From Guyanagaster necrorhizus (taxonomy: Eukaryota > Basidiomycota > Agaricomycetes > Agaricales > Physalacriaceae), in contig NW_025064881.1 of NCBI RefSeq assembly GCF_019112545.1, positions 570,530 to 634,529 on the forward strand: a stretch of DNA of 64,000 nucleotides. The letters run 5' to 3'. The number at the start of each line of letters is the position of its first letter. Positions within the stretch are counted from its first letter, which is position 1. The translations under genes and the position numbers were made by a program. The notes beneath the pieces are model-generated. The model ran no database searches. It had not been told where the DNA came from and worked only from the letters and a program-made list of their open reading frames with translations. Positions 22,920 through 35,299 of this stretch are shown one piece after another.

Positions 22920-23639
22920 TCACCAAAAAAAAGGTTCCAATAACACCCACGTAGTAGAGACATCATCCTGCGTGAGCCCCGTAAGGTTCCACGGGATACC
23001 GTTTTGACCAGAAACCGTCGCTGCCCTGTATCACACTATAGCCACAATCAGAACAGCACACGACGCACACCTCACCTCAGATACATTGACGTGTTAAGCA
23101 AATCCAGATATCCCAGCGGGACTATCTCAAGCGACGCCAGTGCGCCCTGGGTGAGCGGAACGTTCTCTATCATGCCGGAATCCGCGTGGCCGAAGAAGGG
23201 TATGACGACGGGCTCGGAAAAAGTGTGGTCGAAGGAGGCGTATTGGGTATTGTTGACGCCGGCGGAGACGACGATGCGGTCGAGGGTGAGCTCGGCGGGA
23301 ATGAAGTTGGCGACTGGGCGGGAGTTATGGGACGGATGGGAGAGGGAATGGATGATGGCGTACCGGTAAACGACACACTGCGTCGAGACGTGATGAGCAA
23401 GGGTTGACAAAGCCTAAAAAGGTGGGATAACGTACTCGACGACGTTGTTGATGAGGGAGTTCAGCTGTTTGAGCGTCAGCTATGGTTGCACATGATGAAG
23501 CGAAAGAGCATACACTAATGTCCACCGTGATATTGGAGATGGGACCGATACTCAGTGCATTGACGAGGTCTCCAGTTGATGAGGTTGGAGCGCCAGATAC
23601 CAAGGCGGCCAGAAAGAACAAGAGGTAACCGAACAACAT
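22920..23639 (-). CDS. small secreted protein, LEA/DUF3712-like beta-sandwich type
   Basis: Five exons (23639-23514, 23464-23436, 23377-23364, 23313-23076, 23025-22920) join in phase to about 170 residues. A signal peptide opens it (MLFGYLLFFLAALVSGAPTS). Splicing of the 29- and 14-base exons yields ISLNSLINNVVDVSFTVANF, and the next exon gives IPAELTLDRIVVSAGVNNTQ, DHTFSEPVVIPFFGHADSG and LTQGALASLEIVPLGYLDLL. The pattern, with several N-x-S/T sites, resembles small secreted or cell-surface proteins of mushrooms with a water-stress/hypersensitive-type fold; role unknown. The last exon ends in PFFW-TGA; a further 3' intron is possible. The 14-base micro-exon is supported only by frame and by the sense of the joined peptide. 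Confidence 0.7.
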
Positions 23640-24331
23640 TGAGGGAAGTTTGTGTTGGAGGTGTCGAAGTTATAGGGACAAACTTCGTAATTATTCTTCA
23701 AACGTGAAGCTGTGAAGAATCAGCGGAAGAAGCCAGAGACATGCATGTGGTGAACGATGAGGCTGGCGGGAGAGCAGATATCGCTCTTTGTAGCGGAGCA
23801 CTGATATGATCCCCGGTTCATCAGCGATGTCTCCAGTCGGCAAGTCTGTCGGCGTGGGAGCACCGCGCACGACTGGCCAAGGCAGCATGAGTCGCGGACG
23901 CAGGATGTCTAGCGTTGAACGTATCATGATACTAAATAGAGGGAGCAGCCACCCCTTCCGAAGGCCTGACGAGTGGCTGCTTCTGCTGATCAACAGACAG
24001 AGATGATTAGGAAAACCTGTTAATTAGCCATATCGAAAACTATCAGGATCCGGGAATACCCGGCCAAATTTCACTCAACCTTTTATCCTCCACAGATTTC
24101 CCACATATTTCGCTTGTTACTATCCAGTATTCAGGATGGACCCTATACAATCAAGATATCATGATCAGTTGATGCAACTGCATGTGACCGCGTAGTACTG
24201 TGAGAGCAGATAGGTGGGTACTCATGCCTATGGATAATGTCTTAACAACCCATATCATGTTCGGTAAATCCATATACATTGCGCGGCTGGGTATTTACGT
24301 GGGGGGTTGAGCAAAATAGCAATAAGGATAG
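23640..24331. other. no gene recognised
   Basis: Open runs at 23691-23993 (-) and 23806-24006 (+) overlap each other and have no domain. The first 100 bases should include the promoter of the secreted-protein gene. Confidence 0.35.
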
Positions 24332-25177
24332 CTATATGTGATGTAAACGCTTCGTGCCAGTCGAAGGAGATCCATCTAGTCTCCTCTTCCTCGACGGACA
24401 GGGTGTAGGGATGGATTGTTCAAGAGAGGTATGGATCTGCTTGAAAGATATAGAATGAAATGGCGCGATAGGCGTGCGTAGCTCATCGTCGTCCAACGGT
24501 TTGGCTGACGTGGATATAGGCGCAGGCAAAGAGGTCTCTGACTTTCGACTGAGACGACCGCGGATAGTCGTTTCGTCTGCCTCGTTGACGAAGGGATTCC
24601 CGTCTTCCTCCATAAACAGGCCCTTGACAGGCGACCTGGACCGTTCCCCGCTGCGAGAAGGAGAGGCATAGTAAGACGTCAGGAATGCAGACATCGACGC
24701 TGACGACACGCGTATAGTGTCTTCTGCGGACCCGAGAGTGGCGTTTGTGATGGAAGCAAGAGCTGGTGGCGGGGGCGAGGCAGGTGCAAAGATGGGCCGG
24801 TCATCCGAGGCGGTCGTCGGGGCTGCTTCCTTCGTCGCCACTCGCTTCATCACCTACACCTCTTTCAGTCACAAGATGTGAACAGGGGATGGCAGGGCGA
24901 ACGTACCTGTATGCGCTTGTTCAACGATACTGGTGTCCATTGCAGCCCATCGAGAGGAAAGAATTCGGAAGTCACGGTCGCAAATGAGCGTAGCAATACC
25001 TGCCGTTGTTCCTATAACGCCGTCAGCGTGGAAGACGTTCAGTTCAGCAATTCCAAGCACCTCCGTCATCTTCAGCGCTTCCGCATCTTCCATCCTCTGT
25101 TCATTCTCAATTTCCAAGAGCCTCTGTTTGCGCTGTGCCGCCCGGGAGAGTACACCTGCTTCCATGGTTGAGGCCAT
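24332..25177 (-). CDS. hypothetical coiled-coil protein with disordered Ser/Pro-rich tail
   Basis: Exons 25177-25000, 24929-24907 and 24853-24332 join in phase (introns GTATTG...ACCAG and GTACGT...GTGTAG) to 240 residues. The N-terminal third is helical and heptad-like (RAAQRKQRLLEIENEQRMED). The 23-base middle exon creates GTTAVSLNKRIQVMKRVATK, which carries the helix on. The rest is Ser/Pro/Thr-rich with several S-P sites (SPSRSGERSRSPVKG) and a basic C-terminus (PSRKRRLDGSP, TGTKRLHHI), suggesting a phosphorylated nuclear protein. I do not recognise the family; the architecture would fit a chromosome or spindle-associated factor but that is a guess. The unspliced frame reads on into non-conserved residues, which supports the two introns. 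Confidence 0.7.
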
Positions 25178-26026
25178 TTTGATGTGAGCAGTCTAAATGA
25201 GGGATAGCGATGCACGGTTATCGAAAGCAAGAACAGCGAGAGCAAAAGAAAGGGAGAAGGGGATAGTAGTGGTAAAAAGTTGGACCTGATCCCGCCTCTC
25301 CGAGATCACGCGGTGTCGCTTTTGGTCGACTTGTGGCACAAAACTTTATTTTGACACGTTCCTTTTTCCTAACGGGGATCTAATCATCAAGAGCGACTCG
25401 GATGATTCTTTCTCTCCATACCGTAGGGAACAACCATATCCTCTTTGCAAACTTGGTGCGCACGGAAGAGTGAAGCCCCAAAATGGCAACCACACCCTCT
25501 CTTCTGTCCCCTCTAGCTACAAACACACTCGATTTCGTGAGTCGGCGGATTTCCAAATAATGAGCGGGTGCCATCAATTCTCTTGATGATTATCAGCACA
25601 ACGCTTGGCATTCCGAATCGGTGGCCACCGTACGAAGCTCGGACATCAAGCAATGTCGAAGGCGCACAGTGAGTACCTTGAGAAGGAGGCAGTTCATTAT
25701 TGAACTGCAGTAAAGAAAATTCTTGGCGCGCAATGATCTGAATGTTGTTCGAGGGTCCCGTTTTCCGACATCGGCACTCTGCGCCTTACCCTGGTAGGCA
25801 TACTTTCTCTTTCACGAGTGGGTTCATTTCAGCACAGATTCCCCTTTGTTTCGTCACCTACTTAGTCCGAGAGCTGGCGCCTCATGATATCGTTAAATGG
25901 AGGGAGCTGAATTGCAATTCCCCTGTATGCACTTCAAATCCAATAAACAAACAAAAACTTGAACAACGATGTGGTGATAGAGAACAAATAGAGCATACTC
26001 GAAGCAAAATACGGTCATAAATATCA
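25178..26026. other. intergenic, no gene recognised
   Basis: Pyrimidine-rich and AT-rich patches upstream of the coiled-coil gene. From about 25.9 kb the sequence is the 3' flank of the membrane-protein gene and aligns with the decayed copy near 50.94 kb (shared AATAAACAAAC region). Confidence 0.45.
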
Positions 26027-27424
26027 TCAATCCCTTGATACAATGAATATCCCACTGAGATTGCCCTCCGGACTGTCCTGCTGAGCATCCCCACGAATGC
26101 CATTCTCATTATTAAGATGACTATCGGCTGGTCTCTCCAACTCAACCTCGGGGCTATTATTACCGATGACATCCTCCGAGCTGATGTCAATATTTTCCTG
26201 GGATTCGGCCACGGATCGGTGGCCATACTTGTCGTGTCTCTCCCGTTCAGCTTCAACGTCTCCACTCATCGTGGAATTCTGACCTCTGAGACGCGTCCCG
26301 AAGCGAAGCGAGCCCAATACCGCGCTTCCCTGCCAAGAGTCGTCTGGGCGGGCGTGACCTGCTGCGACGCGTCCTACGAGGATCGTCGGGGCAATTCCCT
26401 ACACGATGTCTGTTAGATGCTGATCTAGGGAAATAACATGAGCGTACCCTTGCGATGGCTGCTAGTATATCAAAGTATGGCCCGAAATAAGCATCACGAG
26501 CGTAGAACGCCACGTATAAGACCAGCGACATCGAATAAAGAGCGTATGATTCGACCAAGACTTCGATAATGCGCCGGTAAGCTCTGACTCCGCTCCCTCC
26601 CCCTCCTACTCGAGCGACAGTGATGATGCGGTAGACGATAAGGAAGGTGCATAAAAAGTTCGTAGCAAGGAGGAAGGATGAATAGAGTACGAAACCGAGA
26701 ATATAGGAATTGGAGACGGTAAAGTCTTCGTAGTCACCAAGAAGTTTAAACACTGCACGAACGCTTGGGTAAATCAGCCAACTAAGAGGTCTGAGAGGTC
26801 TTACCGACTGCGCAAACAAGAAAGAGTGCAGGAAGCAGAATGATCAGCCACCGCTGACCCCAGACGGTCCAACAACGCCAAATCTACAATTGGATTGTAT
26901 GCGGCATCGAAAATTGCATTGTCACACTCACCATGGTAGAATCTGCGAGGATCGTACAGAGGGTACTTGCTACACCCGTGCTGATTATTGCCGATACACC
27001 GGGACTCTCGTAGAACACGTTTTCGGTCCGAAAGCTCTGTCCGTGATCGACGAATACAGAGTTGATGTTTGACATGATAAGGGCGAAGTCAACGGTAGTA
27101 ACGATATAGAGGAGTATTATCAGGACGACCATGGCTCGTCCGACAGCCCGGGACTTGTCCATAACTATGTCATTCACATGAGCTTGTGTCGCATTGTAGG
27201 GATGTTACCAGGCTCACAGATATTCCACAATGTTACGGCAACAATCCCGGTATATATCCCTATGGAGCGCTCTGATTAGACACGTATCACAAGTTTGAAT
27301 CAATGTACGCACCATTCAGCAGAGAGTAGAGTATCCTTGAATTCAAGTCAGTATCAAGATTTTGAAATATGGCGGTTCTGTCGGGGTCGGAAAGGTCTCG
27401 TGGGATGTTAGTCTGGATGGTCAT
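26027..27424 (-). CDS. seven-helix membrane protein, basidiomycete DUF6534/GPCR-like family, intact
   Basis: Six exons (27424-27313, 27271-27218, 27164-26932, 26883-26805, 26752-26448, 26398-26027) join in phase to 384 residues. The start MTIQTNIPRDLSDPDRTAIF is followed by hydrophobic helices: YTGIVAVTLWNIF, AMVVLIILLYIVTTVDFALI, ISTGVASTLCTILADSTM, WLIILLPALFLVCAVVF, ILGFVLYSSFLLATNFLCTF and YSMSLVLYVAFYA. The splice-created motif DSTMIWRCWTVWGQRW is typical of a large lineage-expanded membrane family of mushrooms; function unknown. The C-terminal 120 residues are hydrophilic and acidic, presumably cytoplasmic. A decayed copy of the same gene and its flanks lies at 50.9-53.5 kb and a more distant relic at 17.1 kb. 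Confidence 0.85.
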
Positions 27425-28201
27425 TGGGGATCTCTGGATGAGGGAAGAGAGAAGGAGGTAAGTGGCCTGTGGGATAACATACGCACGATATATTCACAAA
27501 TCCACTCGAAACCCGTCCAAGATAATCAGCTCATCGAGAAGATCACCTTCAGTGCCTTGCTGAAGGGACAGTTCCTGACTCTCTATTCTTGGGCTCATTG
27601 ATATCCAGTGATTCCCTATGAGAAGAATAGGTGCCCGAGTACTTATCTTGAACCATCTCTGGCATCTCTGTCGGGAAGAAGAAAGGAGAGTTAGCATGCC
27701 AGCGCAAGGAACTCTAGAAATACGTGCAGCACATACTCGCAAGGTGATTGTCTGACAAAGATCTGCATCATGAGAATAATCCCACCGTAAATCATCTTTG
27801 ACTTAGGTCCATCAAAGATCGACAGATGTCCTGAGGTCTCGTGGTAATAAGATTCTTAACTAGATCAGAAATGTGGGTCTTTCCTCTCATACTGAATTAT
27901 ACCCATCAAAGTATGCAATATGGTAGCAGTAAAAATGTACCGGCTAGGAGTACATTGCATTCCTCATGACCTTTGGATCCGGCGTCCGCATCAAAGACAG
28001 ATAGTTGTAAGTTCTTTGCTGACAGCTGGAAGAATAATTTCTGCCTGACCAAGTCACGTAGGATTCTGAGTGTTTGAACGACGAACCAAACTTGATATCG
28101 AGGGAGAGTTGATATCGATCAACTCTGGGAAAGCGAGCCGAATATCCGGGACTCTTCTGACCACGATGACCAAATAGTATCGTCCTGTATCTTCTTCAAG
28201 G
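27425..28201. other. upstream region of the membrane-protein gene, part of an old duplication
   Basis: No gene called. Parts align with 52.66-53.5 kb (for example AAAGATCGACAGATG here and AAAGATTGACAGATG there). CpG is normal. It ends with CAAGG, the left target duplication of the copia element. Confidence 0.5.
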
Positions 28202-28403
28202 TCTAAGAAAATGATGCGCATTCGTAGCACCTAATAAAGTATGCTGTTAGCTATAACGTAGACCTCACACAGTGTAGCAATAAGCAGAAACATGGTGAGG
28301 GTGCTCGATGGACCGTATTCAATATATATAGTCCATCCCGACATAAAGGGGTATTGAGCTTGGCCGGCGGGATATGATGGAGCTCCTGCTTGATAATCCA
28401 ACA
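28202..28403 (-). repeat. 3' LTR of the split copia element
   Basis: A 202-bp unit, TGTTGGATTATC...TTTTCTTAGA on the minus strand. It retains eight CpGs. The adjoining purine tract on the minus strand (GCTTGAGGGGGAG) is the polypurine tract. Its partner is at 50.5 kb. Confidence 0.88.
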
Positions 28404-31151
28404 CTCCCCCTCAAGCAGAGCAAAGTCCAAGCTCAGTAGCGAAGTGCTTCACCTTGGCTGAAGGTAAAGGCTTGGTGAGAGCATCAGCAACCATGTCCTC
28501 AGTGGGACAATAAACAAGATGAAGGGAGCCTTCACTGATGACCCAGCAAATGAAGTGAAAGTGAATGTCGATATGCTTGGTTCAGGCATGATACTGATGA
28601 TCTTTTGAGAGTGCAATAGCAGACTGATTGTCTGAGAATAAAGTTGTAGCCTTAGTAATCAGTGAGAAAACCTGAGAGAGCAGACTGCAAAGCCAGAGCA
28701 CCTCCTTCGATGCATGTGTTGCAGCCACATATTCAGACTCGGTGGTTGAAAGTGAGATGATCTCCTGCTTTTTAGATGACCACAAAACAGCTCCACCATT
28801 CAGCATGAAAGCATACCCAGTAATGGCATGCCTATCCTCTGCCATGCTCCTATCAGCATCCACATAACCATGCAAAACCTTTCTGTTTCCCCCAAACATC
28901 AGCTGGTAATCTCTCATGCCCTTCAGGTAGTGAAAAATGTGCTTTACGGCCTTCCAATGAGCCTCTGCAGCAGCTGTTGAATATTTCGAGACTGTTGTCA
29001 TCGCAAATGCGATGTCAGGGTATGTCCTGAGCATAACCCAGATCAAAGAGCCAACAGACTCCCTGTAAGGGACATCTCTCATGGCTGCAATTTCTTGGGT
29101 AGAGGCTGGTGCAGGAAAGGAAGACAAACAGAGATTAATATCCATTGGTATAGAGACTGATTTGAGGTCTTCAAAGCCATAGCAATAAACAATGGCATCG
29201 ATATACGAGCATTGGGAAAGAGAAACAGAGCATGACTCATAGTCATGCATGATCTCAATGCTGAGAATCCAGTGCAGCTCTCCCAAATCTATCACTTCCA
29301 TGTATTTTGCCATACCTTCTTTTATCTCTTGCACTAGATGCAATGATGATGCTGTGATGGTGCAGTCATCAACATGGACAGCAATGATAGTCAAGTTTTG
29401 GCCCTCCTGCTTATAAAACATGGCTTGATCAATGTTACACTGCTTGAATCCCAGCTGCACCACCAAAATCTCAACAAGATATTGATACCAGTGACAACCA
29501 CTCTGCTTCAAACCATATAGAGTCTTTATGAGATGGCAGACTTGATCAGGATGGGAGCCAGGCTCAGGATAGCCAGGAGATTGACACATGTAAATGATTT
29601 CTTCATTGGTGAGCTTTCCATTCAAGTATGCACTCTTGATATTGACTTGATGGAGCTCTAGGTCGAGTGTCACAGCCATAGCAAGGATTGAATGGATAGA
29701 TGCAAGTCTTGCAACAGGAGCATAAGTGTCAAAGTAGTCAATGCCAGGTACTTGTGAGAACTCTTGTGCTACCAAGCGAGCCTTGAACTTGACTATGCCT
29801 CCCTCAGCATTCTTCTTGATTCAAAAGATCCACTTTAAGCCCATGACATTTGCTCCAACTGGTTTTTTGACAATTTTCCAAGTCTCCACAATCTTCAATG
29901 TTGCAAGCTCTTCCTGTATTGCATCTTTCCACAAAGGCCAATCAGGCTGATGCTTTGCTTCAGCTAGACTGCATGGCTCTAAGGCTTCTGCATCAGCTGT
30001 TGAAATGGCTATGGCATACTCCTCAAGGAAGTCAGCATCCTTGAGTATCATCAACCAATCTGCCTCTCCTTCTCCCTCAAACTTGAGAGGTTTGTTGTTT
30101 TCATTGGCAACTGGTAACTGAACACCAACAGATACCACAGAATTGCTTGAGTGTGCTAATACACTGCCTTTGCCAGAGATGAGGTTCAGCACCTGCTAGC
30201 TAGACTTTCAAGTGCATCTGGAATGGGTTTTTTCAACTATGGGTTGGACTGTAGGCTGGGCTTTAGGGGTAGGTGACACCTGTGATGGCTTTGCAGTAGG
30301 TGGATTAGACTGAGTTTTTGGCATTGACAGAATCTTGTGTAGCTCAATGTCTTTCTCTCCTTCAAGATTGTCAGTGGCAATATGAGTTGTGTCAAAATAG
30401 ACATTTTACTCAATGGACACCATCTTGCTCTCTGTCCAGTAGACATGAGATCCATTGCTTGTTTCATTGAATCCAATCCATTGACCTTCACATATGTGGC
30501 TATCCAACTTCATAGCCTTAGTCTCAAGGTGTACTCAGCATTTCTCTCCCCATTCCCACAACCCTTTTAGATCTGACTTCTTTCCTGTGACAGCTTCATA
30601 AGGAGTCATCCCATTCAGAGCCTTTGTCAATATTCTGTTGAGGACCCAAACAGCATAGTGAACAGCCTCAGCCCATAGGAAGTGAGGTAAGCCACTCGAA
30701 TGCAGTATAGTCCTGACTTTTTTGATAACTGTGCAATTATACCTTTCAGCCACCCCATTGTGCTGTGGCATATTATGCACAGTCATCTTTCTTGCTGTGC
30801 TGGTATTTTTCAGATGCAAGACAAACACTTTGTCAAAGTATTCACCTCCATGGTCTGAATGGAGGATTTTTACAGGGCAGTCATACTGAGTGTAGATGTG
30901 AGCTTTATAGGCTTTGTATGCTGTAAAAGCTTCACTCTTCTGGTGTAAGAATTTAAGGTAAGCCCAATGAGTGCTGTCATCAATGAAAGAGATGAAGTAA
31001 TAGTGTTTACACAGAGATTCTACAGATGCAGGTCCCTATAAATCAAAGTGAATTTCACCTCTAATATTGGTTGCATATTCTTCCCCTCAAGCCTTAGACA
31101 CTGGCTTTCATGTAGCTTTAGCATAGACATATGACTCACAGAACTGTGGTT
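28404..31151 (-). pseudogene. split copia pol, 3' part: integrase, RT, RNase H
   Basis: From right to left it shows integrase core fragments (FISFIDDSTHWAYLKFL, ILHSDHGGEYFD, MPQHNGVAERYN, the D-D-35-E pattern), a variable linker, then RT with KWIF, LVAQEFSQVPGIDYFDTYAP, IKSAYLNGKLTNEEIIYM, LYGLKQSGCHWYQ and the catalytic AVHVDDCTIT. RNase H follows (YVDADRSMAEDRHAITGYAF, STTESEYVAATHASKEV, LFSDNQSAIALSKD, EDMVADALTKPL). A 397-codon run at 29775-28582 is uninterrupted; it ends at a TGA where related copies have Arg (CGA to TGA), and another TGA at about 29820 follows KWIF. The coding is much better preserved than in the other elements, in line with its higher CpG content. Confidence 0.92.
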
Positions 31152-31612
31152 TGTTACAATTTTTTCCTTTTCCCTCCTTTAAAACCCCTATTTATGCTTA
31201 ATCAAGATGTCAAGACAGAGGTGCTTAGGATCATGGGAGTGGCTTAGTCATCACAAACTGGTCGACTTCACCATTGTTCTCTAATGCACATCAACGATGC
31301 TCAACAATGCATAATCATTCTTTTATGTACAGCAGTGATGCTCTAGGACAATGGGCACCATAGACACAAGGAGATACAATTAGTAGTAATATTCTTAGCA
31401 TAGTCAGAACAGTATTTAAGGACCACAGCTCTTGCTGGTATACTCCAGCTTTGAGCTAAAGTTTATTCATCTCATTCTATACTCGAGCCAACACCACAGG
31501 CCTTGTGACACACTGTTTGGATTCACAACAAGTGAACTCAGCTGATCCCTCAAAGTGCAAAGGGACACCTGATTATCATGTGATTCTAAACATGTGGCAC
31601 TTGAGTCTAACA
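31152..31612 (+). repeat. 5' LTR of gypsy copy B
   Basis: TGTTACAATTTTTTCC...GAGTCTAACA. It contains the TATA-like TATTTAA at 31413-31419, 34 bases upstream of AGCTTTGAGCTAA (31447-31459). It is about 93-95% alike with the 3' LTR by eye; most differences are transitions. Confidence 0.93.
31413..31459 (+). promoter_or_regulatory. LTR core promoter and inferred transcript start, copy B
   Basis: TATTTAA lies 34 bases before AGCTTTGAGCTAA. If the transcript starts at this A, its first 13 nt are complementary, apart from two CpG-decay changes, to the primer site just after the LTR. The same spacing is seen in copy C (39678 and 39713). Confidence 0.6.
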
Positions 31613-31613
31613 A

Positions 31614-31626
31614 TTAGCTTGAAGCT
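31614..31626 (+). promoter_or_regulatory. self-priming primer-binding site, copy B
   Basis: TTAGCTTGAAGCT begins two bases after the LTR. Its reverse complement, AGCTTCAAGCTAA, is exactly the start region of the copy C and copy A LTRs. In copy B itself the start region is AGCTTTGAGCTAA. The ancestral pair was AGCTTCGAGCTAA with TTAGCTCGAAGCT. This matches the Tf1/sushi mechanism, in which the 5' end of the RNA folds back as primer. Confidence 0.7.
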
Positions 31627-31929
31627 TCCTTATTCCCTTTCTTAAGCCTAATTGTGCTGAGAAACTGAATGCTCCTCTTAAACAATGACAATTCTAACTT
31701 CGATCATCAGTTCTTTGAACTCCTCTCTTCCATCATTGGAACACTGATTGGTTTATTAGTGATCATTCAGCTGTGTCAGAGATGCCATTTCATTACCACT
31801 TGGGCCATCAGACATTATCAGAAATTTCAAAACATTTAGCATATTTTATAAAATGTAACTTCTGATCTCCTATTACATAATATCTCAGAATCCCAATGAA
31901 TGACCTATCAGCTCTCAGAAGCCAGGCCT

Positions 31930-34819
31930 AGTGACTTGCATCAGGGGGATGGTCAGGAAGAAGAGGGAAAACAGCACTCTCCCTGACCCAAAAACCAGTA
32001 CTCTCGCATTCCAGGAGGATGTAGAATCTTTGTATCAGACACAGTCTCCAACCATGAAGATGAGAATCTCTCTGAGGACTTCTTTCAGCAGTCCCCCTCC
32101 CCCTTTTCTGTCTCTCAGACCTATGGGATTGCTGACCATGCCAGGGACTCTCTTGATGCCCCTTGGATGGCTTCAAGATTCTGCATATCAACATCTGGCA
32201 GCCAGCCTCATGGCCTTCATTCTCCCTCAGCCATCAGTGCCTGGATGGGGGAAGACATTGCTGGACAGCCCAATAATGAGCAGAGACAATGAGAATGATG
32301 GGAGGAGACTATACAAAGGTATTTTCCCACCTGGGACTTTACTGTCTCCTTTGACTATGATGAAGCCATCTGACAGAAAGGACAAAGACAGCAGACTGAG
32401 CTGCAGCCAGTATGTCATGAGTCTGAAGAAAGAATCACGATGGAAGAGTCTCAGAGAAGGGCAGCTGCTGAGTATGATGAGCAAAACAGAAATTGCCAGT
32501 GAGAAGTGGAGAGAGAAAGACTGGCTAGGGCCAATATCACCAACTGGTATAGGCTCTGACTAGAGATCGCTAGTGTTCTCGTGCCTGTATGAGTGGACCC
32601 CTCTTCTCCCATCTTCAGGAAGCTGAGCACATCATGGAGCAGAACCCCTGAGTACTGGGCCAACAGAACCTGAACCAGGTGAGGACAAAGACCCCCAACC
32701 CCTCAGTATCCTTCTTCCTGACAAACCCCTAGTGCTGACTCCACTTTTGGAAGTGATGAGTCTATCTTGGGGCACTACAGGCTCCGAGTCCCTGGAAATG
32801 CTCACATCTCTGCCCATGCACTCTGAGGTTTTCTCAGAAGTAGGGTCATTGGACAGCTTATTGACAATGACTACCAGCAAAACATCTGCCTCTATTATAA
32901 GCAAGTGATGGCAGCAAGAGTGACAGAGGGAAATCACTATGATTCTGACATTGAGAGCTGTCTAGTTGCCACCTATAATCATACACCAGATTCTGCAACC
33001 ACTAGGCCGAGTACTCAGTCAAAGCAGTGAAGCAACGATATAATCAGAGCAGGCAGGGAGTTTTTATGACCCACCTGCCATTTTCCTCCTCGAGAAGGGA
33101 GGAGATGACAAGGAGGACACAGAAGGGGAAACTGAAAGCAGCAGTCCATCTCGTTCTGGTGGAGGGTATGCATATGAAACCACTGATGAAGAAGAATTGG
33201 AACAGGAGATAAAGAAGGTGAGAGCACAGAAATACCAGGAGTATTATCTGCAGAGAGTAAATTTCTTATAGCATGATGCCATTTGGGTGGCATCGCAACT
33301 AGGACAATTGTACATCTATTCTACTACTAATAAATAAACAGAAATCCTTAGGCATGCAGTAACAGACTATGTCGCCACCCAATATAATCAGCAGCACCCC
33401 AAAGATCCAGTACAGTGGCTATTGGTATACCAGATGCCAATGATCATACATCCAATGCTAATGTCTCCATCTGTCACCCCAAAGTGAGCTGTATACATGA
33501 TTCCATTCATCTAAAGCACACTTTTGTGTTCTGCACCCTCCTCTCGATCAATAGCAACTCAGCTCTCTCAAACCCAAATACTGCCAGAAGAAAAAGCCAT
33601 CGGTTATTGAAACCTGTGGACCAGCAAAGGATCTCAACTCCTTGAGAGACAACCCCCCCTGGATGAAGCAGAAATCAGTGGGATAGGAAAGAATCCGATA
33701 TGGGATGATCTGGAGGCTATACACCTAGGATTCATAATTCAAGATGGAGTGATCATCAGAAAGGAGGGACCTCCTCCAGGCAGTCTGGTGGCTGATGACT
33801 GCTCATTATATTCATTTCTTGGGCCACCCAATGAGTGGCACCAACCACCCTTCAATGAATATCCCAATCTGATGGAGATGCTGCTCTATGATGCAGCCAT
33901 CCTCCAATGTCGCTCAGATCTTCTTCGGAAGCCTTGACTCTTTAAAGGGGCCTTGAATGACACCAACTGCTTCCTTGTTGACTGTGAACAATACTTTGAA
34001 GTCTACACTGGGTATCTCAGCATAGATATGAATAAGGTTGTTTTTGCTGCCTCCTACCTCAAGGAAAAGGCAAAAACCTGGTGGATTCTAATCTCTCTGA
34101 ACTTCTGTTCCACCATGAGGGGACACTATTGATACCCCTTGTGGCCCATCTTCAAACAAATGCTCAACAACAAGTTCATTGACCCAGCAGTGCAGAAAGT
34201 ATATAAACAAAAGATCAAGGAGTACAAGATGGCAGACAAAGCAGCCACCAACTATTTCAATGAGTTAGAGTGGCTTGCAAAACTTGCTGGAATACAGGAT
34301 GATACAGCCAATGATAGCCAAATGGTGGAAGCTCTCAAACAAGGAGTTTCTTTCTTGTACATCATGATGATCTCAGTGATTGGCATCAAAGCATTAATGC
34401 CAGTCAGATACAATGAGTGAAAAGACTGGATCATCGAGATGTATAAGGAACAACAAAAGCAGAAAGCAGAGTCCTCTATGCTACAAGATTACAAGAAGCT
34501 GACACTGCCAACCCTGAACAAGTTGGGGCAAACTGCTGGAAAATCATCAGGAATCTCCATGACTTCCACCTACAGCACACAACAAACTGGAACTGGCACC
34601 ACCTATATGGAAAGTGAGAAGCTGATAGATATTGATCATATGAAGAAAAAGGGGAAGTGTTTCAACTGTGGACAAAAGAGACATATGGCAAAGGACTGCC
34701 CAAAGAAGAAGAGAACTCAGGAAGATATCAGGGCACAAATCACTGAACTTCAGAAGGAAGATGAAGAACTCAGCAAGGAAATGAAGGTAGAGAAGGTAAA
34801 AAAAACAGCTGATCAGTGA
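31930..34819 (+). pseudogene. gypsy copy B gag remnant with zinc knuckle
   Basis: The N-terminal part is badly broken; the frame aligned with copy C reads ARDSLDAPWMASR near 32140. The capsid-like portion is at about 33940-34420 (DTNCFLVDCEQYFEVY type, then WPIFKQMLNNKFIDPAVQKV). The open run 34439-34819 ends the protein and carries the CCHC knuckle CFNCGQKRHMAKDCPKKK followed by a coiled-coil-like acidic tail. It would package element RNA; stops make it non-functional. Confidence 0.8.
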
Positions 34820-35299
34820 GCAATTCCACTGAATCAGCTAAGAACTTTCACAGTGTGCAAACTCCAGCTGCTAGCTAGACTAATAGTACTTCTGTAGTAA
34901 CTCCTATGCCTATCTATATTATGCATCTGAATATACCAAGTATTACCATGCACACTGAAGAATCACAAACAAAGAAAACTCAAACACCTGTGGGCTGAAC
35001 AGAGGCAGAGAGCCCTACTACTTGGCTCAAACCATTCAACATGGAATGGACTTAGAGGGCCATCAGAGAAGCCAAAAATGAGGTGGCAGCAAAGGCTGTG
35101 CTGAAAAATTGGGTTCACTGAACTAAAGTTGAGGAGGTGATCAATGAGATGGTAGAAGGAATTAAAAAAGCAGAATGATGTCAGGCCCTAGAATGGCTAG
35201 ATGAACTCCATGGACTGCGAAGATTCATCTGGCAGGCCAAGACAGCTGGGCAGGACCTAATCACAAAGGTCCAGATCAAAACTCTCACCTCCTGAACTA

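Noticed and set aside
23691..24006. Overlapping open frames on both strands
   Set aside because: No domain, no splice support and mutual overlap; neither can be preferred.
31931..32563. A 210-codon open frame on the plus strand in gypsy copy B
   Set aside because: The frame that is conserved with copy C (ARDSLDAPWMAS near 32140) is a different one, so this open run is an out-of-frame shadow of gag.
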